Shown here piece after piece: positions 22,209-31,799 of a DNA stretch of 64,000 nt (position 1 is its first letter; the number at the start of each line of letters is the position of its first letter). This stretch comes from Halomonas sp. 1513 (lineage in GTDB: Bacteria > Pseudomonadota > Gammaproteobacteria > Pseudomonadales > Halomonadaceae), in assembly GCA_001971685.1 (NCBI GenBank), contig CP019326.1:496001-560000 (forward strand), written 5' to 3'. The position numbers and the translations under genes were made by a program. The notes below the pieces were generated by a model. That model did no database searches, was not told the DNA's origin, and was given only the letters and a program-made list of their open reading frames with translations.

Positions 22209-22831
22209 GCCGAGCCTCCGCGGTGCACTGCCAGTCGCCGTTCGAGGCGTGCCACTCGCGCCTCGAGCCGGTCGCTAGCCATCTCGACGTCGGTGAGCAG
22301 GTCGCGGGCCACGTCCTGCTGGCCGCGGCCGGTGAACAGGCGCGCCTCCTCGAACAGGTATTCACTGAGATCGGCACGCAGCTGCTGGACGCTGCGCGCG
22401 CCGAAGCGCCCCAGTCGGCGGCCGCCCTCGGCCAGTTGATGGGCAGGCAGGTCGCCGAGCAGGCGCGCCAGTTCGCCCTCCCAGTCGGCGTCGAGGTCGA
22501 GCACTAGGTCGCGCAGCGCCTCGAGCAACGCCGGGTTGCCGTGCACCGCGAGTCGCCCGCTGAACATCAGGCGCTCGATGGATTCCCCGCCCAGCAGGGC
22601 GCCGAGGCTCTCGGCGTCGAGCTCGACCCGCGCGTCGGCATCGGCTGCATCGTCGTGGTCGGCACGCTGCAGGTGCAGCCCCTGGGAATGCACCTGCAGC
22701 AGCAGGCTGAGTCGCGGCGTGGCCAGGTGGATCACCAGCCGCTTGCCGGCCAGCGCCTCGAGGCGCGCCGGCGCCGCGGGGTCGCGGGCCAGCAGCGCAT
22801 TGAGGGTCGCTTCGAGGCCGGCCAATAGCAT
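22205..22831 (-). CDS. ubiJ: Ubiquinone biosynthesis accessory factor UbiJ (SCP2 domain)
   Basis: UbiJ is a lipid-binding component of the soluble Ubi complex that presents hydrophobic intermediates. It has 208 residues. The N-terminal SCP2 domain (residues 1-115) starts [20 protein letters not shown], and a predicted coiled-coil tail ends [15 protein letters not shown]. The ATG at 22831 shares one base with the ubiE stop (TGATG), and the stop overlaps ubiB by four bases, so all three genes are probably translationally coupled. Confidence 0.92.
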   Translation of the reverse strand: MLLAGLEATLNALLARDPAAPARLEALAGKRLVIHLATPRLSLLLQVHSQGLHLQRADHDDAADADARVELDAESLGALLGGESIERLMFSGRLAVHGNPALLEALRDLVLDLDADWEGELARLLGDLPAHQLAEGGRRLGRFGARSVQQLRADLSEYLFEEARLFTGRGQQDVARDLLTDVEMASDRLEARVARLERRLAVHRGGSA

Positions 22832-23577
22832 CACAGCTTGATGCCGCGGTGCAGGGCGACGATGCCGCCGGTGAGGTTGGTGTACTCGACCCGCTCGAGG
22901 CCGGCGGCTTCCATCATTGCCTTGAGCGTCTCCTGGTCCGGATGCATGCGGATCGACTCGGCGAGGTAGCGGTAGCTGTCGGCGTCGTTGGCGACCAGCT
23001 CGCCCATCTTGGGCAGCAGACGGAAGGAGTATTCGTCGTAGACCTTGGACAGCAGCGCACTGGGCGGCTTGGAGAACTCCAGCACCAGCAGCCGGCCGCC
23101 GGGCTTGAGGACGCGGGCCATGGAGCGCAGCGCGGCATCCTTGTCGGTGACGTTGCGCAGGCCGAAAGCGATGGTGATGCAGTCGAAGCTGTTGTCGGGG
23201 AACGGCAGGCACTCGGCGTTGGCCTGGACGTACTCGACGTTGCCACCGACGCCCTGGTCGAGCAGCTTGTCGCGGCCCACGCGCAGCATCGATTCGTTGA
23301 TATCCGCCAGCACCACGCGACCACGCGGGCCGACCAGCCGCGAGAACTTCAGGGTCAGGTCGCCGGTGCCGCCGGCGATGTCGAGCACGCTATGGCCCGG
23401 GCGTACGCCGGCGCGCTCGATGGTCAGGCGCTTCCATACGCGGTGGATGCCCAGCGACATCAGGTCGTTCATGACGTCGTAGCGGGCCGCCACCGAGTGG
23501 AAGACGTCGGCGACGCGGGAGGCCTTCTCCTCGAGGGGGACTTCCTGATAGCCGAAATGGGTGGTGCGCTTGTCCAT
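22831..23577 (-). CDS. ubiE: Ubiquinone/menaquinone C-methyltransferase
   Basis: UbiE is the SAM-dependent C-methyltransferase of ubiquinone (and, where present, menaquinone) synthesis. I chose ATG 23577 ([13 protein letters not shown]), giving 248 residues (E. coli 251); a 14-residue upstream extension has no family similarity. Motif I is [15 protein letters not shown], and the family motif [14 protein letters not shown] is intact. It is the first gene of the ubi cluster. Copy 2 of the structured repeat lies about 145 bases upstream. Confidence 0.98.
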   Translation of the reverse strand: MDKRTTHFGYQEVPLEEKASRVADVFHSVAARYDVMNDLMSLGIHRVWKRLTIERAGVRPGHSVLDIAGGTGDLTLKFSRLVGPRGRVVLADINESMLRVGRDKLLDQGVGGNVEYVQANAECLPFPDNSFDCITIAFGLRNVTDKDAALRSMARVLKPGGRLLVLEFSKPPSALLSKVYDEYSFRLLPKMGELVANDADSYRYLAESIRMHPDQETLKAMMEAAGLERVEYTNLTGGIVALHRGIKL

Positions 23578-23721
23578 GGATGGCCCCTGGCTGGATTCGT
23601 CGCGCCGACGTGCGGGCACGTCAGCAAATGGCGATATTGTAGCGCCCCGGCCAGGGTGTTGTCCTGCGCGGTGGGGTCGCAGGCAGGGTTATTCGAGATA
23701 GCCTCGCCGCTCGGGACTGAT

Positions 23722-23817
23722 CCGGCGGCAGGCCTGCGAGGAGGCGCTGTAAACCCATCCCTGGGCGCTACCTTGCGCCATCCATGGCGCAAACCTCCTC
23801 TTCGACCTGCCCCCGGC
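23722..23817 (+). repeat. Structured dispersed repeat, copy 2
   Basis: Same architecture as copy 1. The outer stem is GGCAGG with CCTGCC, a compensated A-T to G-C change relative to copy 1, and GAGGAGG with CCTCCTC. Hairpin 1 is CCCA-TCCC-TGGG; hairpin 2 is TTGCGCCA-TCCA-TGGCGCAA at 23773-23792. It lies between the DUF971 gene and ubiE, both on the opposite strand. Confidence 0.85.
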
Positions 23818-23860
23818 GTCCCTCGCTAGCAGCAACTGAGGTGGCTCAGGCGCCAATGGC

Positions 23861-24244
23861 TCAAAGCTGCTTGAACTGGATGGTCTGGGGTTCCCGGGAG
23901 GCGCCGGCCTCGTCCAGGCGGCGCAGGTAGTCGGCCCAGTTGGTGTCGTGATCGACGGCGATGGCGTAGAGGTAGTCCCAGCTGTAGAGGCCGCTGTCGT
24001 GGCCGTCGTCGAAGTGCAGCTTGAGCGCGTAGTTGCCGGCCTGGGTGATGTTCTGCAGGCCGACGTCCTTCTTGCCGACCTGCAGCACGGCGGTATCAGG
24101 GCCGTGGCCGCGGACCTCGGCGGAGGGCGAGAAGACCCGCAGGTACTCGACGCTGAGCAGGAAGCGCTGGCCGTTGGGATACTCGAGCTCCAGTTCGCGG
24201 GCCTTCTGGTGGTAGTGCACCTTGCTGGGGATGGGGGTATCCAT
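23861..24244 (-). CDS. DUF971 domain protein (GBBH-like N-terminal domain)
   Basis: A 127-residue protein consisting of one DUF971 domain, related to the N-terminal domain of gamma-butyrobetaine hydroxylase. Conserved stretches include LELEYPNGQRFLLSVEYLRV, VGLQNITQAGNYALKLHFDDGHDSG and YSWDYLYAIA. No function is established for the stand-alone bacterial form. Its place between hslU and ubiE is the same as in Pseudomonas. Structured repeats flank it on both sides. Confidence 0.87.
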   Translation of the reverse strand: MDTPIPSKVHYHQKARELELEYPNGQRFLLSVEYLRVFSPSAEVRGHGPDTAVLQVGKKDVGLQNITQAGNYALKLHFDDGHDSGLYSWDYLYAIAVDHDTNWADYLRRLDEAGASREPQTIQFKQL

Positions 24245-24358
24245 ATTGATGACTCCAAGATTTAGGCCTTAGGGGTGCCGCTGTCGGTGCTTCCGTATCT
24301 TATGTACCGCGGGCCGAGCAGCTACGTCAGCTCGAGACATAGGGCCTAGCATCGAGAA

Positions 24359-24473
24359 GGCGCGGCTTAAGCCGAGGACAGGCCTACGCGGAGGCGCTGT
24401 GACCCCCCCTGGGCGCTACCTATGCCATCCATGGCATAGAACCTCCGCTTCGACCTGTCCTCAGCGCCGCGCC
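24359..24473 (+). repeat. Structured dispersed repeat, copy 3
   Basis: Core 24374-24462: outer stem GAGGACAGG with CCTGTCCTC, inner stem GCGGAGG with CCTCCGC (both sides changed relative to copy 1). Hairpin 2 is CTATGCCA-TCCA-TGGCATAG at 24420-24439, a different sequence from copies 1-2 that still pairs perfectly. Hairpin 1 is degenerate. An additional 8-bp arm, GGCGCGGC (24359-24366) with GCCGCGCC (24466-24473), extends the stem. It lies between hslU and the DUF971 gene. Confidence 0.84.
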
Positions 24474-24511
24474 GCATGTTGCCAATTCGATGCTCGGTGC
24501 TGCTTTTGAGG

Positions 24512-25831
24512 TTAGAGAATATACCGCGACAGATCCTCATCCATGGCCAGCTCGCCGAGCTGCGAGTTGACGTAGTCGGCGTCGATGACCAGCGGGCTGC
24601 CCAGGTCGCCGCCCTTGAACGAGGCTTCCTCGAGCAGGCGCTCCATCACCGTGTGCAGACGCCGTGCACCGATGTTCTCGGTGCCTTCGTTGACCTGCCA
24701 GGCGATCTCGGCGATGCGCTGGATGCCGTCCTCGGTGAAGCTGATCTCCAGGCCGTCGGTGGCCAGCAGGGCCACGTACTGCTTGGTCAGCGCCGCAGAG
24801 GGTTCGGTGAGGATGCGCTGGAAGTCGCCGGGCGTCAGCGCTTCGAGCTCGACCCGGATCGGCAGGCGCCCCTGCAGCTCGGGAATCAGGTCCGAGGGCT
24901 TGGAGAGGTGGAAGGCCCCGGAGGCGATGAACAGGATATGGTCGGACTTGACCATGCCGTGCTTGGTCGACACCGTCGAGCCCTCGATCAGCGGCAGCAG
25001 GTCGCGCTGTACGCCTTCGCGGGAGACTTCGCCACCGCTCGACTGCTGGCCCTTGGTGACCTTGTCGATCTCGTCGAGGAAGACGATGCCGTTCTGCTCC
25101 ACCGCCTCGATGGCGCGGCGCTTGATCTCCTCCTCGTTGACCAGCTTGGCGGCTTCTTCGTCGCGCAGCAGCTGCCAGGCGTCCTTGACCGCGACGCGCT
25201 TGGTCTCGCTCTTCTGCTTGCCCATGTTGGCGAACATGCTCTGCAGCTGGTTGGTCATCTCCTCCATGCCCGGCGGGGTCATGATGTCGATGCCCGGCCC
25301 CTGGGGCGTGACCTGGATGTCGATCTCCTTGTCGTCGAGCTGGCCTTCGCGAAGCTTCTTGCGGAACAGCTGGCGGGTCGAGCTATCGCTGCGCGGCGCG
25401 TCTTCCTGGCCGCGCGGCGGCGGCAGCAGGGCGTCGAGGATGCGGTCTTCGGCGGCGTCCTCGGCCTTGTGGCGCACCTCTTCCTTGGCCTGCTCGCGGG
25501 TCAGCTTGATCGAGGCCTCGGTGAGGTCGCGAATGATCGACTCGACGTCGCGGCCGACGTAGCCGACCTCGGTGAACTTGGTGGCCTCGACCTTGATGAA
25601 GGGGGCGTTGGCGAGCTTGGCCAGGCGCCGGGCGATCTCGGTCTTGCCGACCCCGGTGGGACCGATCATCAGGATATTCTTGGGCGTCACTTCACCGCGC
25701 AGCGAATCGTCGAGCTGCATGCGCCGCCAGCGGTTGCGCAGGGCGATGGCCACGGCGCGCTTGGCATCCTGCTGGCCGATGATGAACTGGTCGAGGGCGT
25801 GAACGATTTCGCGGGGTGTCATCTGGGTCAT
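24512..25831 (-). CDS. hslU: ATP-dependent protease ATPase subunit HslU (ClpY)
   Basis: HslU is the AAA+ unfoldase that feeds substrates to the HslV peptidase. I chose ATG 25831 ([14 protein letters not shown]), giving 439 residues (E. coli 443). Walker A is GPTGVGKTE near residue 58. The long insertion (I) domain follows, and Walker B is [11 protein letters not shown]. The C-terminus ends SRYIL, which docks into HslV. It starts ten bases after hslV. The extended frame upstream of 25831 runs antisense-style through hslV and is not coding. Confidence 0.98.
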   Translation of the reverse strand: MTQMTPREIVHALDQFIIGQQDAKRAVAIALRNRWRRMQLDDSLRGEVTPKNILMIGPTGVGKTEIARRLAKLANAPFIKVEATKFTEVGYVGRDVESIIRDLTEASIKLTREQAKEEVRHKAEDAAEDRILDALLPPPRGQEDAPRSDSSTRQLFRKKLREGQLDDKEIDIQVTPQGPGIDIMTPPGMEEMTNQLQSMFANMGKQKSETKRVAVKDAWQLLRDEEAAKLVNEEEIKRRAIEAVEQNGIVFLDEIDKVTKGQQSSGGEVSREGVQRDLLPLIEGSTVSTKHGMVKSDHILFIASGAFHLSKPSDLIPELQGRLPIRVELEALTPGDFQRILTEPSAALTKQYVALLATDGLEISFTEDGIQRIAEIAWQVNEGTENIGARRLHTVMERLLEEASFKGGDLGSPLVIDADYVNSQLGELAMDEDLSRYIL

Positions 25832-25841
25832 GGGGCGGCCC

Positions 25842-26360
25842 TCAGAGCTCTTCGAGCGTAACGTTGTGGTTGGTGAACACGCAGATGTCGCCGGCGATCT
25901 CGAGGGATTTCTCGGTGATCTCGCGGGCCGACAGCTCGGTGTTCTCCAGCAGTGCGCGGGCCGAGGCCAGGGCGTAGTTGCCGCCCGAGCCGATGGCGAT
26001 GATGCCGCGCTCGGGCTCCACCACGTCACCGTTGCCGGTGATGATCAGCGAGGCGTCCTTGTTGGCGACGGCCAGCAGCGCTTCCAGGCGGCGCAGCGCG
26101 CGGTCGGTGCGCCAGTCCTTGGCCAGCTCCACGGCGGCCTTGACCAGGTGGCCCTGATACTTTTCCAACTGCGACTCGAAGCGTTCGAATAGCGTGAAGG
26201 CGTCGGCGGTGCCGCCGGCGAAGCCGGCCAGCACCTGACCGCGATACAGCCGGCGCACCTTGCTGGCATTGCCCTTCATCACCGTATTGCCGAGTGACAC
26301 CTGGCCATCGCCGGCCAGTGCCACCTTACCGTCGCGGCGCACGGATACGATCGTGGTCAT
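25842..26360 (-). CDS. hslV: ATP-dependent protease peptidase subunit HslV (ClpQ)
   Basis: HslV is the proteasome-like peptidase of the HslUV protease. It has 172 residues and starts [20 protein letters not shown]. The second residue is the catalytic N-terminal threonine exposed after methionine removal. Family sequence [14 protein letters not shown] and [15 protein letters not shown] are intact. It is first in the hslVU operon, behind a heat-shock-like promoter. Confidence 0.98.
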   Translation of the reverse strand: MTTIVSVRRDGKVALAGDGQVSLGNTVMKGNASKVRRLYRGQVLAGFAGGTADAFTLFERFESQLEKYQGHLVKAAVELAKDWRTDRALRRLEALLAVANKDASLIITGNGDVVEPERGIIAIGSGGNYALASARALLENTELSAREITEKSLEIAGDICVFTNHNVTLEEL

Positions 26361-26393
26361 GTAGTGCTTACTCCCAAAAAGACGTGCAACAGG

Positions 26394-26422
26394 AGATGCG
26401 GGCAGCAGACGCTGAAATCAAC
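26394..26422 (-). promoter_or_regulatory. Candidate sigma-32 (heat-shock) promoter of hslVU
   Basis: On the minus strand GTTGATTT (26422 to 26415), a 13-base spacer, and CCGCATCT (26401 to 26394) resemble the sigma-32 pattern CTTGAAA / CCCCATNT. The -10 matches seven of eight bases. The start would lie about 25 bases before the hslV ATG. hslVU is a heat-shock operon in E. coli, which supports the reading. Confidence 0.45.
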
Positions 26423-26451
26423 CGCCGGGGTTGCCCGGCGCACGCGCTGGC

Positions 26452-27162
26452 TCAGTTCTGCAGGCGGATCATCAGCGGCTCGATGCCCTGGGTGAGCATC
26501 AGGTCCTGGGCGCGGTTGAGTTCGCGGGTATCGTCGTAGGGGCCGACCTGGACGCGGTGCCAGGTCTCGTTGTCGCCCGACTGCACCTCGCTGATCTGCG
26601 CCTGGAGGCCGAAGTTGCGCAGCCGGCCGGCGAGCTGCTCGGCATCGCCCGACTCGCGGAACGACGCCGCCTGCAGCATATAGCGGCTGTCGTTGGTGGC
26701 GGTTGCCGGTTCGCTGGGGGATTCGGCAGGCGCCTGCTCAGCGGCCGCCTCGTCGGCGGCGGTGGTACGAGCGATCTGCTCGGCAATCGGGTCCACCGTC
26801 TCGTCGCTGGGTGCTTCGCTGGCGGCGGTATCCTCGCTGGGGGTGGGCGGCTGCGGCGGCACCACCACCTCGGAGCGCGGCGCTACCACTTCGGATTCCG
26901 GCAGCAGGGTGTAGAACTCGAAGGTCGGCATGCGCGGCTCGTCGGCGGCGTCGGGTTCGCCCTCGGCGGGGCTGCTCGAGGGCGGCTTGGGCAGCACCGT
27001 GGCCATCGGCGTGGGCGCGCTCTCCTGCACGTACTGGGCGAGGAAGAAGCCGGCCACCAGGCCGGCCACGCCCCATAGCCAGCCGGGCACACCGCGGCGC
27101 TGAGCCTGGGCACGGCGGCGCGGCGCGGCGCCGCGTTTCTTGGGCGCGGGGCGGCGGGCCAT
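26452..27162 (-). CDS. SPOR-domain cell-division protein, FtsN-like
   Basis: A bitopic membrane protein of 236 residues. It has a basic cytoplasmic N-terminus (residues 1-25), one transmembrane helix near 26-44 (GWLWGVAGLVAGFFLAQYV), a long proline-, alanine- and acid-rich periplasmic linker, and a C-terminal SPOR domain (YMLQAASFRESGDAEQLAG to residue 232) that binds denuded septal peptidoglycan. The position between argS and hslV is that of ftsN-like genes in Pseudomonas. The linker is too divergent to prove an essential FtsN role. The start overlaps the argS stop by one base. Confidence 0.86.
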   Translation of the reverse strand: MARRPAPKKRGAAPRRRAQAQRRGVPGWLWGVAGLVAGFFLAQYVQESAPTPMATVLPKPPSSSPAEGEPDAADEPRMPTFEFYTLLPESEVVAPRSEVVVPPQPPTPSEDTAASEAPSDETVDPIAEQIARTTAADEAAAEQAPAESPSEPATATNDSRYMLQAASFRESGDAEQLAGRLRNFGLQAQISEVQSGDNETWHRVQVGPYDDTRELNRAQDLMLTQGIEPLMIRLQN

Positions 27163-28847
27163 TACATCTCCTCGGGGGCGCTGACGCCCAGCAGGTCGAG
27201 GCCGTTGCGAATCACCTGGCGGGTGGCGAGCCCCAGCGCCAGGCGGGCGCTGCGCTGGGCATCGTCGTCGACCATCACCTTCACTGCGTTGTAGCAGGTG
27301 TGGAAATCGGCGGCCAGGTCCTGCAGGTACTGGGCGATCTGCTGCGGCTCACGGTTGCCGGCGGCGTGCTCGACGACCTCCGGGAAGCGCGCCAGGCGAT
27401 TCATCAGCGCCTTCTCCTGGTCGGCGTCGAGCTGGGCCAGGCTGGCCATGGCCAGGGCGTGGTCGAAGGGCTTGCCGTCGGCCTCTGCGCGGCGCAGCAC
27501 GCTGCACACCCGGGCGTGGGCGTACTGCACGTAGTAGACCGGGTTGTCGTTGGACTGCGAGCGAGCCAGGTCGATGTCGAAGGTCAGCTGTGAGTCGGCG
27601 CGGCGCGCGGCCAGGAAGTAGCGGGTGGCGTCGCGGCCGACCTCGTCGATCAGGTCGCGCAGGGTGACGTAGCTGCCGGCGCGCTTGGAGAGCTTGACCT
27701 CGACGCCGGAGCGGGTGACCAGCACCATCTGGTGCAGCACGTAGTCGGGCCAGCCCTGGGGGATGCCGGTTTCCAGCGCCTGCAGGCCGGCGCGCACGCG
27801 GGTCACCGTGGAGTGGTGGTCGGCGCCCTGCTCGTTGATCACCTGCTTGAAGCCGCGCTGCCACTTGTCGAGGTGGTAGGCGACGTCGGGCAGGAAGTAG
27901 GTGTAGCCGCCGTCGCGCTTGCGCATCACGCGGTCCTTGTCGTCACCGAAGTCGGTGGTGCGCAGCCACAGGGCGCCGTCCTCTTCGTAGGTGTGGCCAC
28001 CCTCGATCAGCTTGGCCACGGTGGCTTCGACCTTGCCGTCGTCGTACAGCGAGGACTCGAGGAAGTAGACGTCGAAGGCGACGCCGAAGGCCTTGAGATC
28101 GAGGTCCTGCTCGCGGCGCAGGTAGGCCACGGCGAACTCGCGGATGGCGTCGAGGTCGTCGGCATCGGCCTTGGCGGTGACGTGGCGGTCGTCGGCGTGG
28201 ATCGTCTCCCCGGCCAGGTAGCTTGCGGCGACGTCCTCGATATAGCCGCCGCGGTAGCCATCTTCCGGCCAGTGGGGGTCGTCGGGGCCGAGGCCCTTGG
28301 CGCGGGCCTGCACCGAGAGCGCCAGGTTGCTGATCTGGGCGCCGGCGTCGTTGTAGTAGAACTCGCGGGTGACGTCGAAGCCGGTGGCCTCGAGCAGCCG
28401 GCAGATCGAGTCGCCGATCGCCGCGCCGCGGCCGTGGCCGACGTGCAGCGGCCCGGTGGGATTGGCGGAGACGAACTCGACCTGCACCTTCTGGCCCTTG
28501 CCGATCAGGCTGCGGCCAAAGGTGTCGCCGGCGTCGAGCACCTGCTGCACCACTTGGGCCACGGCGTCGGTGGCAGCGAAGAAGTTGATGAAGCCGGGTC
28601 CGGCGATCTCGGTGCTGCTCACGGCAGGTGACTCGGGCAGGGCGGCAACCAGGGCTTCGGCCAGGTCGCGGGGCTTCTTGCCGGCGGGCTTGGCCAGCAT
28701 TAGCGCCAGGTTGGTGGCGTAGTCGCCGTGGGCCTTGTCCTTGGTGGGGTCGACCTTGATGGTCGGCGCGACGTCGGCGGGCAGCACGCCCTGCTGCTTG
28801 AGGGCGGCGAGTGCCTCGTCGAGCAGCGCGATGATGGTCTCTTTCAT
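27162..28847 (-). CDS. argS: Arginyl-tRNA synthetase
   Basis: ArgS charges tRNA-Arg. It is a class I synthetase of 561 residues from ATG 28847 ([13 protein letters not shown]). The HIGH-like motif is [16 protein letters not shown] near residue 125. The KMSKS position reads [14 protein letters not shown], so a canonical KMSKS is replaced as in many ArgS proteins. The C-terminal DALR anticodon-binding domain is present. It lies downstream of priA and overlaps the ftsN-like gene by one base (TAATG). Confidence 0.98.
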   Translation of the reverse strand: MKETIIALLDEALAALKQQGVLPADVAPTIKVDPTKDKAHGDYATNLALMLAKPAGKKPRDLAEALVAALPESPAVSSTEIAGPGFINFFAATDAVAQVVQQVLDAGDTFGRSLIGKGQKVQVEFVSANPTGPLHVGHGRGAAIGDSICRLLEATGFDVTREFYYNDAGAQISNLALSVQARAKGLGPDDPHWPEDGYRGGYIEDVAASYLAGETIHADDRHVTAKADADDLDAIREFAVAYLRREQDLDLKAFGVAFDVYFLESSLYDDGKVEATVAKLIEGGHTYEEDGALWLRTTDFGDDKDRVMRKRDGGYTYFLPDVAYHLDKWQRGFKQVINEQGADHHSTVTRVRAGLQALETGIPQGWPDYVLHQMVLVTRSGVEVKLSKRAGSYVTLRDLIDEVGRDATRYFLAARRADSQLTFDIDLARSQSNDNPVYYVQYAHARVCSVLRRAEADGKPFDHALAMASLAQLDADQEKALMNRLARFPEVVEHAAGNREPQQIAQYLQDLAADFHTCYNAVKVMVDDDAQRSARLALGLATRQVIRNGLDLLGVSAPEEM

Positions 28848-28988
28848 GAGTGCTCTGATGTCCTGTGGCGCGTGGCGTGGCAACGGCCGAAACGGCTTGG
28901 CCGCCCATTATCGGCAATTGCGGGGCTGCTTTAAACCCTGTGGGGTAAAGCAGGTACTAGCGCTGATTGGCAACGTCGCGCGGCTGTT

Positions 28989-29082
28989 CCAGGCGAGTGC
29001 ATCGCGAAACCGCTGTAAACCCCTCCCTGGGCGCTCTCTTTTTCATCCATGAAAAAGAAGTTTCGCTCATGCACCCGCCTGG
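28989..29082 (+). repeat. Structured dispersed repeat, copy 4 (independent stem sequence)
   Basis: The architecture is kept although almost all stem bases differ from copies 1-3. Outer stem: CCAGGCG (28989-28995) with CGCCTGG (29076-29082), GTGCAT (28997-29002) with ATGCAC (29069-29074), GCGAAAC (29004-29010) with GTTTCGC (29060-29066), 20 base pairs in all. Hairpin 2 is CTTTTTCA-TCCA-TGAAAAAG (29038-29057). The connecting bases CGCTGTAAACCCC and TCCCTGGGCGCT match the family. It lies between argS and priA. Confidence 0.88.
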
Positions 29083-29099
29083 CGCCGCTTGCGTCAACC

Positions 29100-31355
29100 T
29101 CAGCTCAGCGTCTGCGGATCGATATCCAGCGACCATCTGACCCGGCGCGCGTCGCGGCTCGCCTCCAGCCACGCCACCAGCCAGGCGCTGGCTTCGTGGA
29201 GCTTGCTGCGCTGTGCGCCGCTCAGCATCAGTTGGACGTGGTAGCGGTTCTGGCGGCGCTCCATGGGCGCCGGTACCGGCCCCAGGCAGTGCACCTCCAG
29301 GCTGCCGGCGAGCCACTCGCGCAGGGCTTGGCCGGCGCCGGCAGCCAGCGCGGTGGCGTCGGCCTCGCGGGGGCTCTCGAAGCGCGCCAGCGCCATGAAG
29401 CGGTAGGGCGGCAGACCGGCGACGCGGCGCTCGGCGAGCAGCTGCTCGGCCAGCGCATCGTAGCCGGTCTCGGCCAGCAGCCGCAGGTGCGGGTCGTCGC
29501 TGTGCAGGGTCTGCACCAGTACCCGGCCGGGGTGCTCGGCACGCCCGGCGCGGCCGGCCACCTGCACCAGCAGCTGGGCGTTCTGCTCCAGGGCGCGGAA
29601 GTCGCTGGCGTAGAGGCCGGCGTCGGCGTTGACCACCACCACCAGGGTGACATGCGGCAGGTGGTGGCCCTTGGCCAGCATCTGGGTGCCCACCAGCAGA
29701 CACGGCTCGCCGCGCTTGACCTCGCCGAGCATGTGCTCGAGGGCGTCCTTGCGCCGCGTGCTGTCGCGGTCGATGCGGTGCACCGGCACCTCGGGGAACA
29801 GCTCGGCGAGGGTCTCCTCGGTGCGTTCGGTGCCGGCGCCGAGGGGTCTCAGGTCGGCGCTGCCGCAGTCGGGGCAGGCGTCGGGCAGCGCCTGCTTGTG
29901 GTCGCAGTGGTGGCAGGCCAACTGGTGGGGCTGGCGATGCAGCGTCAGGCGTGCGTCGCAGTGGTGGCATTCGGCCATCCAGCCGCAGGCGTGGCAGGCC
30001 AGGGTTGGGGCGAAGCCGCGGCGGTTGATGAACACCAGTACCTGATGGCCGGCGGCCAGGGTGGTGCGGATGGCCTCGATCACCGGCGCCACCAGGCCGC
30101 CACGGCGCGGGCGGCCGCGCAGGTCGACGAGCTCCATGCGCGGCGGGGCGTGGCGGCTGGCGCGGTGCATCAGGCGCAGGTGGCGGTAGTGGCCGCTGCT
30201 GGCCTTGGCCAGCGTCTCCAGCGACGGCGTGGCGCTGCCCAGCACCAGCGGAATACCGTCGCGGTGGGCGCGGGCCACGGCCAGGTCGCGGGCGTGGTAG
30301 CGCAGCCCGTCCTGCTGCTTGAGCGAGCCGTCGTGCTCTTCGTCGACGATGATCGCCCCGGGACTCGCCAGCGGCGTGAAGACCGCCGAGCGGGTGCCGA
30401 TCACGATCGGCGCGCGGCCGCTGGCGGCGGCCAGCCAGGCATCCAGGCGCTCGCCGTCGGAGAGTCCCGAGTGCAGCGCCACCACCGGCACCCGGAAGCG
30501 CTTGCGGAAGCGCTGCAGGGTCTGCGGGGTGAGGCCGATCTCGGGCACCAGCACCAGCGCCTGGCGGCCGCGTGCCACCACCGCCTCGATCAATTGCAGG
30601 TAGACCTCGGTCTTGCCGCTGCCGGTGACGCCGTGCAGCAGGCAGGGGTGGAAGCGGTCGAGCCCTTCATGCATGGCCGCCAGCGCCTCGGCCTGCTCGC
30701 GCTTGAGCGGCAGGCTGGGCTCGGCCAGCAGCTGGTTGGCGGCCGGGGGCGGCGCGGCGATCAGCGGCTCGCTGCTGGCCTCGGCGAGGCCCTTGTCCTG
30801 CAGGCCGTCGAGCTGGGCGCGGCTGAAGCCCTGGGCCGTGATAGTGCCGACCGCCATGCCGCGGGGGTGCTGTTTGAGCAGTGTCAGCAGCTCGGCCTGG
30901 CGACGCGCGCGGCCCAGTGCCTCCGGCGGGGTGGCGTGGCCGCGTTCGCTGAGCTGCCAGCGTTCACGGGTGCGCGCTTCCAGCGGGCGCCCCTGGCGCA
31001 GCAGCACCGGCAGCGACTGGTGCAGGGTGTCGCCCAGCGAGTGCTGATAGTATCGCGCCGTGAAACGGCACAGCCACAGCCAGTCGTCGGGCAGCGGCGC
31101 ACTGTCTAGCCAGGCGCTGACAGGCTTGAGATCGCCAAGCGGGAAGTCGCTGTGGGCGCGGCACTCGACGACGATCCCGACCACCTCGCGACGGCCGAAC
31201 GGCACCTGCACTCGCAGCCCCGGCTGCCAGCCGTCGGGCGGGGCGCTGGCGCCAGGACGGTAGTCGAACAGCCTGCGCAGCGGCGTGGGCACGGCGACCG
31301 CCAGAACGGATGAATTGCGCGATGCGTCGGTGGGGCTAAAAGGGGTGGCGGGCAA
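29100..31355 (-). CDS. priA: Primosomal replication restart helicase PriA
   Basis: PriA is the superfamily 2 3'-5' helicase that reloads the replisome at stalled forks. I chose a TTG at 31355, with GGAGG four bases upstream, giving 751 residues (E. coli 732) and a start close to the conserved VAVPTPLRRLFDY. Walker A is LLHGVTGSGKTEVY and the DEAH-type motif is IIVDEEHDGS. Eight zinc-binding cysteines (CHACGWMAECHHCDARL and CHHCDHK...CPDCG) and helicase motifs IV-VI are intact. It lies upstream of argS on the same strand and is divergent from rpmE. Confidence 0.96.
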   Translation of the reverse strand: MPATPFSPTDASRNSSVLAVAVPTPLRRLFDYRPGASAPPDGWQPGLRVQVPFGRREVVGIVVECRAHSDFPLGDLKPVSAWLDSAPLPDDWLWLCRFTARYYQHSLGDTLHQSLPVLLRQGRPLEARTRERWQLSERGHATPPEALGRARRQAELLTLLKQHPRGMAVGTITAQGFSRAQLDGLQDKGLAEASSEPLIAAPPPAANQLLAEPSLPLKREQAEALAAMHEGLDRFHPCLLHGVTGSGKTEVYLQLIEAVVARGRQALVLVPEIGLTPQTLQRFRKRFRVPVVALHSGLSDGERLDAWLAAASGRAPIVIGTRSAVFTPLASPGAIIVDEEHDGSLKQQDGLRYHARDLAVARAHRDGIPLVLGSATPSLETLAKASSGHYRHLRLMHRASRHAPPRMELVDLRGRPRRGGLVAPVIEAIRTTLAAGHQVLVFINRRGFAPTLACHACGWMAECHHCDARLTLHRQPHQLACHHCDHKQALPDACPDCGSADLRPLGAGTERTEETLAELFPEVPVHRIDRDSTRRKDALEHMLGEVKRGEPCLLVGTQMLAKGHHLPHVTLVVVVNADAGLYASDFRALEQNAQLLVQVAGRAGRAEHPGRVLVQTLHSDDPHLRLLAETGYDALAEQLLAERRVAGLPPYRFMALARFESPREADATALAAGAGQALREWLAGSLEVHCLGPVPAPMERRQNRYHVQLMLSGAQRSKLHEASAWLVAWLEASRDARRVRWSLDIDPQTLS

Positions 31356-31456
31356 TTGGCCTCCGCGGCTGGTTCTGCTAAGATGCGTGCCCTTCGGGCT
31401 CGGGGCGTGACCTCGTGGCTTCGAAACCACCCGGTCTGTCGTTGCGCTGATAAGGC

Positions 31457-31478
31457 ATGACAACTGTATGACAACCGT
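31457..31478 (+). repeat. Tandem 11-base direct repeat in the rpmE promoter region
   Basis: ATGACAACTGT (31457-31467) is followed directly by ATGACAACCGT (31468-31478), and then ATG begins a third partial unit. It lies 56 bases before the rpmE start, between the divergent priA and rpmE genes, where an operator could sit. The regulator is unknown. Confidence 0.5.
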
Positions 31479-31533
31479 ATGCGGTGCCTGGCAGGCGATC
31501 AGGTGGCGGCATACAGCATCATGAGGCTTCAAG

Positions 31534-31749
31534 ATGAAACAAGGTATCCACCCCGATTACAAGAAGGTCAGCGCGACCTGCAGCTGCGGCGCTGCCTTCG
31601 AGGTCGGTTCGACCTCTGGCCAGGACTTCAATCTGGATGTCTGCTCGCAGTGCCATCCGTTCTACACCGGCAAGCAGAAGCAGGCGACCACCGGTGGCCG
31701 CGTCGAGCGTTTCAACAAGCGCTTCGGTGCCGCCGTCAAGCGCGGCTGA
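31534..31749 (+). CDS. rpmE: 50S ribosomal protein L31, zinc-binding form
   Basis: L31 bridges the large and small ribosomal subunits. It has 71 residues. The four zinc-ligand cysteines are present (CSC at 16-18 and CSQC at 37-40), so this is the zinc-containing C+ paralogue; a zinc-free paralogue is not in the window. GAGG precedes the ATG. It is monocistronic, with its own intrinsic terminator. Confidence 0.98.
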   Translation: MKQGIHPDYKKVSATCSCGAAFEVGSTSGQDFNLDVCSQCHPFYTGKQKQATTGGRVERFNKRFGAAVKRG

Positions 31750-31769
31750 TAGGCGCGCTGCTGGACTGC

Positions 31770-31799
31770 AAAAAAACCCGCCGCACGGCGGGTTTTTTT
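31770..31799 (+). terminator. Intrinsic terminator of rpmE
   Basis: AAAAAAACCCGCCG, loop CA, CGGCGGGTTTTTTT: a perfect GC stem flanked by an A-run and a T-run. In principle it works in both directions. Confidence 0.93.

Noticed and set aside
23569..23584. CCATGGATGG at the ubiE start, resembling the repeat hairpin-2 tip
   Set aside because: It coincides with the start codon context, has only four-base arms and none of the flanking repeat sequence.
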